Assembly (NCBI RefSeq): GCF_000350165.1
Contig: NZ_CAUI01000015.1
Span: forward strand, 1-64,000
DNA from: Halanaerobium saccharolyticum subsp. saccharolyticum DSM 6643
Lineage (GTDB): Bacteria > Bacillota > Halanaerobiia > Halanaerobiales > Halanaerobiaceae
Direction of reading: 5' to 3'
DNA: 64,000 nt
The position numbers and the translations under genes are program-made. Below the pieces are notes generated by a model. It did no database searches. It was given only the letters and a program-made list of their open reading frames with translations, and had not been told where the DNA came from. Each line of letters opens with the position of its first letter. Position 1 is the stretch's first letter. This document shows positions 41,992-51,143 of the stretch, piece by piece.

Positions 41992-42495
41992 ATGAAAAAA
42001 GTAGATTTTAATCAAGTTTTAAACGATTATAATGAAGTCTTGCCTAAAGGAGTATTTTTAACAACAAAAGCTAAGGGAGAAGTTAACACAATGACAATGG
42101 GCTGGGGAACTGCTGGTTTTATCTGGAATCAAAATATTTTAATGGCTCCAGTTAGAAAATCACGTTATACACATCAACTAATTGAAAATAGTGAGTTTTT
42201 TACAGTCAGTGTGCCTTTAAATGGTCAGTTAAAAAAAGAGCTGCAGTTTTGTGGAACTAAGTCAGGCAGAGATTATAATAAAGTTGAAGAATTAAATTTA
42301 GAACTTGGAGAAGTTGAAGAATGCAATGTACCAATCATCAAAGGAAATGATCTGCATTTTATCTGTAAGATTAAATATCAGCAGGATATGGTTAAAGAAA
42401 ATTTAGCTGAAGATATTTTAGAAAATAAATATCCTGACAAAGATATGCACACATTTTATTATGCAGAGGTAGCTGCAGTTTATCAAGAAGAATAA
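41992..42495 (+). CDS. Flavin reductase family protein (167 aa)
   Basis: The ATG at 41992 follows AAAGAGGTG; an in-frame GTG at 41983 is part of that ribosome binding site. The sequence matches the flavin reductase-like FMN-binding fold: M-T-M-G-W-G-T-A-G-F near residue 32, V-R-K-S-R-Y-T-H near 53 and F-F-T-V-S-V-P near 70. This subgroup is a stand-alone flavoprotein of unknown partner. It is a distant paralogue of the protein at 22001. Confidence 0.88.
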   Translation: MKKVDFNQVLNDYNEVLPKGVFLTTKAKGEVNTMTMGWGTAGFIWNQNILMAPVRKSRYTHQLIENSEFFTVSVPLNGQLKKELQFCGTKSGRDYNKVEELNLELGEVEECNVPIIKGNDLHFICKIKYQQDMVKENLAEDILENKYPDKDMHTFYYAEVAAVYQEE

Positions 42496-42660
42496 AACAC
42501 AGGATATATAAATATAGCAGAGGCTCTAGAAGCAAAAAGTTTTCGCTATGATGGGTATTTGATCAGCTTTTTAATTTATGAGGCTTTATCAAAAGCAGTA
42601 ATAAAAGATAAAAATTGCTGATTTTAACTCATTTTAGTGAAAACTATTGATTTTAAGTAA

Positions 42661-42884
<224 letters not shown>

Positions 42885-42891
42885 CTGCTAA

Positions 42892-43845
42892 TTAAATATC
42901 TAATTCTGTTATATTATCTTTTAAATGTTGAGCTGAATCTTTAAAAGCTTTTTCTTCTGCTTCAGAAAGTGGCAGTTCTAAAACATTTTTAATCCCATTA
43001 GAATTGATTAAAGTTGGTAGACTTAAACTCATATCTTCAACTCCATAATACCCTTTCATTAAGGATGAAACTGTTAAAACTGCATTCTCATCTCTCAAAA
43101 TAGCTCTTGCTATTCTTGAAACAGCTAAAGCTACAGCATAAAATGTAGATCCTTTTTTATCTATTATCTCATAACCAGCATTTTTAACCTGATCACTAAT
43201 ATCTTTAAAATGATTATCCTTACAGTCTTTTTTGCAAATTGGACAGTAATTATCTATTTGAGTACCAGCAATATTAGTTAAACTCCAGACTGGAACTTCA
43301 CTATCTCCATGTTCTCCAATAATATAACCATGGACATTACTTGCGGCTACCCCACAATTTTTGCTTAATAATGATCTAAAACGTGAACTATCAAGCACAG
43401 TTCCCGATCCAAGCACTCTATTAGCAGGAAAGTCCGATATCTTATAAGTTAAATAAGTTAAAATATCAACCGGGTTTGTTACAACTAATAATATCCCATC
43501 CTTATTATATTTAGTTATAGAAGGTATTATCTTTTTAAAAATACCTGTATTCTTTTTAATTAAATCTAGTCTAGTTTCTCCTGGTTTCTGAGCTGCACCA
43601 GCAGTTATAATTATTAATTTAGCATCTGCTAAATCCTCATAATCCCCAGCATAAATATCGACTGGATTGACAAAAGAAGCTCCATGCCTTAAATCCATTG
43701 CTTCTCCTTCAGCTTTATCCTTGTTAAGATCAATTAAAACTATTTCGGAACCCACTCCTTGAACCATTAAAGCATAAGCTGTAGTTGCACCAACACCACC
43801 AGCTCCAATAACAGCGATTTTATTTGGGTTTATATTCTTATTCAT
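42892..43845 (-). CDS. ldh: L-lactate dehydrogenase (317 aa)
   Basis: The enzyme reduces pyruvate to L-lactate with NADH, a main fermentation step. The NAD motif G-A-G-G-V-G-A-T-T is near residue 15. The specificity loop is A-Q-K-P-G-E-T-R near 95, whose glutamine indicates lactate rather than malate dehydrogenase. The catalytic histidine is in G-E-H-G-D-S-E near 182. A segment with C-P-I-C-K-K-D-C near 209 has three closely spaced cysteines, which is unusual. The start follows GAGGTG, and the gene is monocistronic. Confidence 0.94.
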   Translation of the reverse strand: MNKNINPNKIAVIGAGGVGATTAYALMVQGVGSEIVLIDLNKDKAEGEAMDLRHGASFVNPVDIYAGDYEDLADAKLIIITAGAAQKPGETRLDLIKKNTGIFKKIIPSITKYNKDGILLVVTNPVDILTYLTYKISDFPANRVLGSGTVLDSSRFRSLLSKNCGVAASNVHGYIIGEHGDSEVPVWSLTNIAGTQIDNYCPICKKDCKDNHFKDISDQVKNAGYEIIDKKGSTFYAVALAVSRIARAILRDENAVLTVSSLMKGYYGVEDMSLSLPTLINSNGIKNVLELPLSEAEEKAFKDSAQHLKDNITELDI

Positions 43846-44023
43846 TTTATTTCACCTCATTAAAAGTTTTCCTCTTGTTTTATATTTATAGCAGTATATT
43901 TAAATCTTAAAGTTTATTCGATATTAAGTATATCATTTTCATCAAGAATAAAAGTAAAATAAATAACAATAAAGCTAGTCTATAGATCCTATTTAAATCT
44001 AACTCATATTTTTGAATTTAATC

Positions 44024-44824
<801 letters not shown>

Positions 44825-44926
44825 TCAAATTATATCATTTTATATCAAAAAATATATTTGTATTAAATTTTTATTAATTAGCTATTAATTAAAAGATAAT
44901 CAAAAAATAAAGCTTCAATTTGCTAT

Positions 44927-45316
44927 TTAATCTAAAGGAATAATTAATTCTCTACCAGGATTAATTACAGCAGAATCTATATTATTTATCTTTTTAATTT
45001 CAAAAATTATTTTTCTTAAATCAACATTATTTTTATTATAATATTGAGAAGCAATAGACCAGAGAGATTCTCCACTTTTAATCTCATGGTTAATAAAATT
45101 ACTGCTATTTTCTCCAAAACCAATTAATGAAAAAAGTGAAATGAATAAAATACTTAAAAATAAAATTCCCATTAAAGCACTAAATAATTTAATAAATGTT
45201 GTCTTTTTCTGCCTAGTTTTCGATTTAACTCCTTGATAATTTATAGTATAAGTATTTAAATTGTTCATAAATAACCCCTCCTGTTTCATTTTTAAAAAAA
45301 CATCTGTACTAAACAA
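44927..45316 (-). CDS. LysM-domain protein, YneA-like cell-division inhibitor (up to 129 aa)
   Basis: The likely start is the ATG at 45268 behind GGAGGGG, giving 113 residues; an upstream in-frame ATG at 45316 overlaps a LexA-box-like sequence. After a basic N-terminus there is one membrane helix (near F-I-K-L-F-S-A-L-M-G-I-L-F) and a C-terminal LysM domain with G-E-S-L-W-S-I-A-S-Q-Y and P-G-R-E-L. This architecture and the position divergent from lexA match YneA, which blocks division during the SOS response. LexA-like boxes lie upstream. Confidence 0.85.
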   Translation of the reverse strand: MFSTDVFLKMKQEGLFMNNLNTYTINYQGVKSKTRQKKTTFIKLFSALMGILFLSILFISLFSLIGFGENSSNFINHEIKSGESLWSIASQYYNKNNVDLRKIIFEIKKINNIDSAVINPGRELIIPLD

Positions 45317-45323
45317 CTGTTTG
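45311..45323. promoter_or_regulatory. LexA-box-like site (yneA side)
   Basis: AAACAACTGTTTG resembles the Gram-positive LexA box CGAACNNNNGTTCG with imperfect half-sites. It lies in the leader of the LysM-protein gene. Confidence 0.5.
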
Positions 45324-45339
45324 TATTTATATTATAGCA

Positions 45340-45351
45340 GTACGTATGTTC
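45340..45351. promoter_or_regulatory. LexA-box-like site (middle)
   Basis: GTACGTATGTTC reads GAACATACGTAC on the other strand, differing from GAAC-N4-GTTC at one position. Confidence 0.6.
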
Positions 45352-45367
45352 ATTGTCAAGGGTTGTT

Positions 45368-45407
45368 TGAACGATTGTTTGTCTATTTTTGAAATTTATG
45401 TTATAAT
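45368..45407 (+). promoter_or_regulatory. lexA promoter with overlapping LexA box
   Basis: TTGTCT (45379-45384) and TATAAT (45402-45407) are 17 bases apart. The box TGAACGATTGTTTG (45368-45381) overlaps the -35, so LexA binding would block its own transcription. Confidence 0.78.
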
Positions 45408-45434
45408 AAAAGAAATATGAATGGAGGAAATATT

Positions 45435-46058
45435 ATGGAAAATCTATCTGAAAGACAACAAAGTATACTTCAATTTATTATAGATGAAATTAAATCCAAA
45501 GGTTATCCACCTTCTGTAAGAGAAATTGGAAAGGCGGTAGGACTTAAGTCTCCTGCTTCTGTTCATAGTCATTTAAAAACTTTAGAAAAACTTGATTATT
45601 TACGCAGAGATCCTTCTAAACCTAGGGCTATTGAGGTTATATATAATAATGATAAGGATAATAAAACTGATAAAGAAATGATTAACATACCAGTGGTTGG
45701 TAAAGTTACAGCAGGGGCACCTATTCTTGCAGAAGAAAATATTGAAGACTATTTCCCTCTTCCCTTGAGTTATTTAAAGGTAGGTAATAATGATTTATTT
45801 ATGCTAAAAGTTAGTGGAAATAGCATGATTGAGGCAGGAATTCATGATGGTGACTATGTAATTGCAGAAAAGCAAAGTTATGCTCAAAATAATGAAATTG
45901 TAATTGCTTTACTTGATGATGAAGCAACTGTAAAGCGTTTTTTCAAAGAGGAAGACCACATTAGACTACAACCAGAAAATCCAGCTTATGAACCTATTAT
46001 TTCTAAGAATGTAAAGATCTTAGGTAAAGTTACTGGTTTATTTAGAAAGTTTGATTAA
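45435..46058 (+). CDS. lexA: SOS repressor LexA (207 aa)
   Basis: I chose the ATG at 45435, which follows TGGAGG. The N-terminal winged helix reads L-S-E-R-Q-Q-S-I-L, then [18 protein letters not shown] near residues 25-45. The self-cleavage bond is Ala-Gly in T-A-G-A-P near residue 92. The catalytic serine is in G-N-S-M-I near 130 and the lysine in A-T-V-K-R-F-F near 167. LexA represses DNA-damage genes until activated RecA stimulates cleavage. Confidence 0.97.
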   Translation: MENLSERQQSILQFIIDEIKSKGYPPSVREIGKAVGLKSPASVHSHLKTLEKLDYLRRDPSKPRAIEVIYNNDKDNKTDKEMINIPVVGKVTAGAPILAEENIEDYFPLPLSYLKVGNNDLFMLKVSGNSMIEAGIHDGDYVIAEKQSYAQNNEIVIALLDDEATVKRFFKEEDHIRLQPENPAYEPIISKNVKILGKVTGLFRKFD

Positions 46059-46081
46059 TCTTTAATTTAAATTTCTATAAA

Positions 46082-46113
46082 AAATAAAAAAACTAAGCAA
46101 ATAAATGCTTAGC
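46082..46113 (-). terminator. Terminator of the miaB-to-UDG gene run
   Basis: On the minus strand CTAAGC/GCTTAG with an eight-base loop is followed by a T-run. It lies 105 bases beyond the uracil-DNA glycosylase stop, between it and convergent lexA. Confidence 0.75.
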
Positions 46114-46217
46114 TGGATTTATAATTTACAAATATAATAATTAAATTTTTATTTTATTTTTATTTTGCTTCATTAATAATTAGCTTCTGATATTTTAAAA
46201 TTACATTTAATAAAACT

Positions 46218-46850
46218 TTATATTTTTCCGCTGTTGGATAATTCATTTATCCTGTCAGCGGCTTTTTTTATTAATTTAAAGTCATACCAGCTGTATTTTT
46301 TCATCTTTTCATTTCTCAATAAATAGGCAGGGTGAAAGGTCGGGAGTATAAAAATATCTCCTCTTTCAAACCATTTTCCCCTAACATTAGTAATTGATTC
46401 TTCTGGATTAATTAAATATTTGGTAGCTGTTGAGCCTAAAGTAACAATAACCTTTGGTTTAATTAATTCAATTTCTGCTCTTAAAATTGAAACACAGGCC
46501 TCAAATTCATTTTGGCGAGGTACTCTGTTTCCGGGTGGACGACACTTTATCACATTTGTAATATAGAGATCTTCCCTTTTTAATTTAACAGATGCCAATA
46601 TTTTATCCATTAATTTACCAGCTCTACCAACAAAGGGACGTCCTAAACGATCTTCATTTGCTCCAGGTCCCTCTCCAATTAGCATAATTTTATTATTAAG
46701 ATTCCCTTCCCCCATTACAACACCATTAGCTTCTTCGCGCAGCTGACAGCGTCTGCATTTTAATGCTTCTTTTTTTAATTTTTGATAATTATCATTAGGA
46801 TAAGAAAATAACTGCTGTATTTTAAAATTACCATCCTGATCAAATAACAT
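46218..46850 (-). CDS. Family 4 uracil-DNA glycosylase (210 aa)
   Basis: The ATG at 46850 follows GGGAGG. The enzyme removes uracil from DNA. Motif A is I-G-E-G-P-G-A-N-E-D near residue 58, motif B is L-P-T-F-H-P-A-Y-L near 172. The iron-sulfur cysteines are in C-R-R-C near 33, K-C-R-P-P-G near 103 and E-A-C-V near 118. These features define the thermostable-type UdgA/family 4 group. It is the last gene of the repair-rich minus-strand run. Confidence 0.95.
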   Translation of the reverse strand: MLFDQDGNFKIQQLFSYPNDNYQKLKKEALKCRRCQLREEANGVVMGEGNLNNKIMLIGEGPGANEDRLGRPFVGRAGKLMDKILASVKLKREDLYITNVIKCRPPGNRVPRQNEFEACVSILRAEIELIKPKVIVTLGSTATKYLINPEESITNVRGKWFERGDIFILPTFHPAYLLRNEKMKKYSWYDFKLIKKAADRINELSNSGKI

Positions 46851-46881
46851 CAAATTCCTCCCAGCTATAACTAGATAAATT

Positions 46882-47523
46882 TCACTCTATAAAATCTTGG
46901 TATTCTTCATCTGCTAAAGCTTTAAACAATTTTCTGGCACTTGCAGCTTCAAATATTGCTCGAACATAATTCCCATTTTCATAATAAGCATATCCTTTAA
47001 TCAAATGAGAATATTCATTTTCCTGCATAGATAGGGCTTGGTTAGCGTAATCTAAAGCCTTATCATATTTTTTTATTTCTACTAAAGCTGCAGCTGCATG
47101 ATTTAAAGCCCACAAATTATTAGGATCAATTTCAAAAATATACTCAAATAATGATACAGCTTCTTGATAATCTTTGTTTATTACCTCTTTAAAAGCAGCA
47201 TAATTTAAAAGTAATAAATTATCATGATCCCTATAGTTTTGCCAATCTGATAAATATGGAGAAACAGCAGCGTTAAAATCTTTGCGCCTCACACTGCTGC
47301 CGAAAACATCTATAATATTATATGCATTCTTGATATCCCCAATATTCGCATAGGCTACCGCTAGTGTATAATTTAAAATAATATCACTTTTATTTTGCTG
47401 CAGCTGATCGCTAGTTGTCTTTATTAATTGATCCCAGTTATATTTTGATTCAGCTGCTGTATTTAAAGAAAATGTTGTTATTAATACTATAAAAATTATT
47501 AAAATCAAAAACTTATTCTTCAA
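46882..47523 (-). CDS. TPR-repeat protein with signal peptide (213 aa)
   Basis: A signal peptide of about 24 residues is followed by three or four tetratricopeptide-like helix pairs, clearest at N-N-L-W-A-L-N-H-A-A-A-A-L and Y-D-K-A-L-D-Y-A-N-Q-A-L near residues 135-165. It is predicted to be exported and to act as a protein-protein scaffold. No specific role can be assigned. It lies between hfq and the UDG gene. Confidence 0.85.
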   Translation of the reverse strand: MKNKFLILIIFIVLITTFSLNTAAESKYNWDQLIKTTSDQLQQNKSDIILNYTLAVAYANIGDIKNAYNIIDVFGSSVRRKDFNAAVSPYLSDWQNYRDHDNLLLLNYAAFKEVINKDYQEAVSLFEYIFEIDPNNLWALNHAAAALVEIKKYDKALDYANQALSMQENEYSHLIKGYAYYENGNYVRAIFEAASARKLFKALADEEYQDFIE

Positions 47524-47587
47524 GAATAAACCAACTTTCTTTGTCTGTAAATTAAGATAGTCTTGTTTTTAAAAATTTTGAATATTA

Positions 47588-47821
47588 TTAATCTAAATCA
47601 AGAAGACCGGTAATTTTTTCAACTGGAGCAATAGTAGAAATGGCATGTTTATAAATCATCTGGTCTCGCTGATCACTTCTCAAAATGACTGTAAAGTTAT
47701 CATAAGCTGTAATTTTGCCCTTTAATTGATAACCATTTACAAAATAAACAATGACCTCAATATCCTTCTCATGAACATGTTTCAAAATGTGATCTTGATA
47801 ATTAATATTATTGTTGTTCAT
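47588..47821 (-). CDS. hfq: RNA chaperone Hfq (77 aa)
   Basis: Hfq forms hexamers that bind small RNAs and poly(A) stretches. The Sm1 motif is around V-I-V-Y-F-V-N-G-Y-Q-L-K-G near residue 22, and Sm2 is Y-K-H-A-I-S-T near 56. The start follows AGGAGGC. The miaA-hfq order is common, but here a thioredoxin-like gene lies between the two. Confidence 0.97.
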   Translation of the reverse strand: MNNNNINYQDHILKHVHEKDIEVIVYFVNGYQLKGKITAYDNFTVILRSDQRDQMIYKHAISTIAPVEKITGLLDLD

Positions 47822-47917
47822 CTCTGCAGCCTCCTTTTATATTTTTAAAAGCTCTATATTAATTAAATTCAATATTATTTTGAAAATTCCTGCAAAGATG
47901 GATTAAATAAATGATTA

Positions 47918-48298
47918 TTAATTATTTTTATCAGCTAAATCTTGAAAATACGAGTTTCCTCCATCAAAATATGATTTAAGCTGATAATATATATCATTAG
48001 GTGAACGAACTCCAAAACCAGTATAAACTGCCTCTCCTGCTTTAAAAACTTTTGAAACTGGAACAGAATTGATTCCATAGCGTTCAAAAATTTCGGGGGC
48101 ATCATTTAATTTTAGCTGATAAAGATCTAATTGCGGAAAAGAGTCAATAACTTGATTTATATTATTTTCTGCCATCTGACAGTAACCACAGCTATCGTTA
48201 GAAAACAAGACAAAAAAAGCCTCCTTTTCCTCTAGTAAACGGTCAAATTCTTCTCCATTAGAAATCAATTTTTTTTCGTTTCCTGTATTCTTGCTCAT
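47918..48298 (-). CDS. Thioredoxin-like protein (126 aa)
   Basis: The protein has a thioredoxin fold with redox pair S-C-G-Y-C near residues 36-40 and the cis-proline region I-N-S-V-P-V near 77. It is probably a cytoplasmic thiol-disulfide reductase, since no signal peptide is seen. The start lies 41 bases inside the end of miaA in another frame, so its translation is coupled to miaA. A family member between miaA and hfq is unusual. Confidence 0.85.
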   Translation of the reverse strand: MSKNTGNEKKLISNGEEFDRLLEEKEAFFVLFSNDSCGYCQMAENNINQVIDSFPQLDLYQLKLNDAPEIFERYGINSVPVSKVFKAGEAVYTGFGVRSPNDIYYQLKSYFDGGNSYFQDLADKNN

Positions 48299-49229
48299 AA
48301 TCTTTTTCTCCTTTTATTAATTTAAGCATGTTATTTAAAATCTCATCTTTACTTTCTTTTTCCATATTAAAAACAATTAAATCATTTTCTTTTCTCAACC
48401 AGGTTAATTGTCTTTTAGCAAAATGTCTGCTTCTTTTTTTAATCTCATAAACTGCTTCCTCCAAGCTAATATTACCTTTAAGATGTGATATTAATTCTTT
48501 ATATCCCAAAGCCTGGTGGGCAGTATCACTTAAATTATCATGTTTATTTAAAAGAGACTTAACTTCTTCTAAAAGACCTGCTTCCATCATTAGATCCACT
48601 CTTTTATTAATTCTCTGATATAAATTTTCTCTGCTTCTGATTAAAGCAAATTTATAAGCGGAATAACGTGGTGGACGCTGTTTTTGTTGTTTTTTAAAAT
48701 AACTTTTTGTTTTTCCAGTCTGTTCATAAATTTCTATAGCCCTAATAACTCTTCTTAAATCATTTGGATGCAGTTTTTCTGCTGTTATCGTATCTTTTTC
48801 AGCAAGAATTCGATGTACTGCTTCTGTTCCTTGAGCTTCAGCTAAATTTTCTAATTGATTACGCAGTTCGTAATCCGGTTCTATTTCAGGCAGCATAAAT
48901 CCTTCCAAAACAGCTCTTAAATATAGATGTGTACCACCGACGAGAAAGGGAATTTTACCTTTAGCTTTTATTTCAGAAATAAGCTGATCACAGTCATCCT
49001 GAAATTGAGATACAGAATAATCTGCTTCTGGGCTTAAAAAATCAATTAAATGATGTTGAATTTCATTTCTTTCTGCTTCAGAAGCTTTTGCAGTCCCAAT
49101 ATCCATTTCTTTATAAATTTGCATTGAATCTGCTGAAATTATTTCAGCCTCAATTTGGGCTGCTAATTCAAGCGATAATTCAGTTTTACCAACTGCTGTT
49201 GGTCCTGTTAAAACAACTAAATCTCTCAT
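48258..49229 (-). CDS. miaA: tRNA dimethylallyltransferase MiaA (323 aa)
   Basis: MiaA adds the isopentenyl group to A37 of tRNAs reading U-starting codons. The P-loop is T-G-P-T-A-V-G-K-T near residue 8. Other motifs are D-S-M-Q-I-Y near 35, G-G-T-H-L-Y near 97, R-R-V-I-R-A near 160 and the R-x-F-A-K-R-Q-x-T-W end region. Its start overlaps the end of mutL by four bases. Its partner MiaB is encoded at the head of the same gene run. Confidence 0.97.
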   Translation of the reverse strand: MRDLVVLTGPTAVGKTELSLELAAQIEAEIISADSMQIYKEMDIGTAKASEAERNEIQHHLIDFLSPEADYSVSQFQDDCDQLISEIKAKGKIPFLVGGTHLYLRAVLEGFMLPEIEPDYELRNQLENLAEAQGTEAVHRILAEKDTITAEKLHPNDLRRVIRAIEIYEQTGKTKSYFKKQQKQRPPRYSAYKFALIRSRENLYQRINKRVDLMMEAGLLEEVKSLLNKHDNLSDTAHQALGYKELISHLKGNISLEEAVYEIKKRSRHFAKRQLTWLRKENDLIVFNMEKESKDEILNNMLKLIKGEKDYEQEYRKRKKIDF

Positions 49230-51142
49230 TTTCTACCAAGTCCTTTTTCTATTTCTTCACGGCTGATATTAATCATAACTGGCCTACTGTGAGGACAGCG
49301 GTATGGATTTTCAGTTTTATATAAATCTTTAATCAGCTGGATGCTTTCTTTTTTTGTTAAAGGCTGTCCTGCTTTAATGGAAGATCTACAGGCTAAATAT
49401 TCGAGCATACTTTTTTGTACTTCAGCTGCCGATTTTGTTTTACCAGCCTCTGCTAGTTCTGCTATCAGCTCTTCTATAATATTTCTAGTTGACATATTTT
49501 TCAGTAAAACAGGAACTTCCTGAATTAAAATAGTTTTATTACCAAAATCACTAAAATCAATGCCAATCTCTTTAATTTCTTCTTCATATTGACGTACAAC
49601 TTCCCTCTCTTCTGCTGAAAGTTCTATTTTTACAGGTAAGAGAAGTGATTGTGAGGCTTTATCTTTTTTATTATATTCAGCATAAAATCTTTCGTATAAA
49701 ATTCTTTCCTGTGCATTATGCTGATCGACAATTTTTAGACCCTGATCAGTTTCAATTAATAGGTAACTGTTAAAAATCTGACCTAAAAATTTGAAATAAC
49801 TTTCTTCAGCTTCTACATTTTCTAATGAGTATTCATTATTTTCATTTTCTTTTATTAGCTGCTTAAAATCTTTCTTATAATCTGAATTATTTTGATCTAA
49901 ATTTTGCTGATTTGAATTATAATTTTTATTATCAGCATTACTGCCATAATTAATATTTTTTTGATAGTCTCTTTTATTAGATGAATTTGAAAAAGATTTA
50001 TGATAATTATTTCTTTCAGATTTATTTTTTTTAGTTTTTTGATTATCTTTATGATTATCTTTAAATAACTGTTCTCTCTCTACTTCTTCATCATTTTTCT
50101 GATTTTCTTTAGCATAATTTTGACTTTGATTTAATTTAATTCTTGTAGTAGGGTCATTTTCCCTAAGAGTATTCCGCACAGCTTTTTTTATTACATCAAA
50201 GATAATCTGACTGCGGGAGAATTTAACTTCTCTCTTAGCCGGATGGACATTTACATCAACTAAAATTGGATTTACTTTAATAAATAGAAAAACAATAGGT
50301 CTTCTGCCTGGATCAATTAATTTATTATAGGCAGTTTCTACTGCTTTAGCAGTTAAATTATTAAAAATTGGTCTACCGTTAACAAAAAAGAGCTCATGGC
50401 TCCTGCTGGAGCGGCTTAATTCGGGTCTGCAGAGATACCCACTTAGTTTGATGTATCTATCCTCAATATCTATAGGAATTAGATTCTCAGCTATTTCACT
50501 GCCGTATACTGCATAAATAGTATCCTTAAGCTTGCCATTACCAGGTGTTGATAAAATCTGGCGGCCATTATGATAAAGTTTAAAACTTAAATCACTATTG
50601 GCAGTTGCTTCTGCACTAACTATTTTACTAATATGAGAAAACTCAGTTGTTGTAGTTTTTAAGTATTTGTAACGGGCAGGAGTATTAAAAAATAAATCTC
50701 TTACAATAATTTCTGTACCTATTGTTGATCCAACAGGTTTTTTATCTAAAATTTCTCCCCCTTTTAATTTAATTTTAACTGCCTGATCACTATCTTGATG
50801 CCGGCTGATCATCTCTATTTCTGCTACCGAAGCAATACTAGCCAAAGCCTCACCTCTAAAGCCAAGACTATAAAGAGAATAAAGATCATCAATATTTTCG
50901 ATTTTACTGGTAGCATAGCGATTAAAAGCAGATTCTATATCATCAGCTAAAATACCATGACCATCATCTTTAACTTTAATTAAATCTCTTCCACCATCTT
51001 CGATTTTTATTTCAATATTTTTAGCTCCAGCGTCGATAGAATTCTCAATTAATTCTTTAACAATTGAGGCCGGTCTTTCTATAACCTCTCCTGCTGAAAT
51101 CTGATTAGCTACATTTTGAGGAAGCTGTTTTATAACACCCAT
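49226..51142 (-). CDS. mutL: DNA mismatch repair protein MutL (638 aa)
   Basis: MutL links mismatch recognition by MutS to strand removal. The GHKL ATPase shows E-L-I-E-N-S-I-D-A-G-A near residue 31, D-D-G-H-G-I near 59 and F-R-G-E-A-L near 94. The C-terminal endonuclease motif is D-Q-H-N-A-Q-E-R, where the usual form is D-Q-H-A-x-x-E, with C-R-S-S-I-K and C-P-H-S-R-P zinc ligands near the end. The linker, about residues 345-430, is very rich in Asn, Lys and Ser. Confidence 0.97.
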   Translation of the reverse strand: MGVIKQLPQNVANQISAGEVIERPASIVKELIENSIDAGAKNIEIKIEDGGRDLIKVKDDGHGILADDIESAFNRYATSKIENIDDLYSLYSLGFRGEALASIASVAEIEMISRHQDSDQAVKIKLKGGEILDKKPVGSTIGTEIIVRDLFFNTPARYKYLKTTTTEFSHISKIVSAEATANSDLSFKLYHNGRQILSTPGNGKLKDTIYAVYGSEIAENLIPIDIEDRYIKLSGYLCRPELSRSSRSHELFFVNGRPIFNNLTAKAVETAYNKLIDPGRRPIVFLFIKVNPILVDVNVHPAKREVKFSRSQIIFDVIKKAVRNTLRENDPTTRIKLNQSQNYAKENQKNDEEVEREQLFKDNHKDNQKTKKNKSERNNYHKSFSNSSNKRDYQKNINYGSNADNKNYNSNQQNLDQNNSDYKKDFKQLIKENENNEYSLENVEAEESYFKFLGQIFNSYLLIETDQGLKIVDQHNAQERILYERFYAEYNKKDKASQSLLLPVKIELSAEEREVVRQYEEEIKEIGIDFSDFGNKTILIQEVPVLLKNMSTRNIIEELIAELAEAGKTKSAAEVQKSMLEYLACRSSIKAGQPLTKKESIQLIKDLYKTENPYRCPHSRPVMINISREEIEKGLGRK

Positions 51143-51143
51143 T

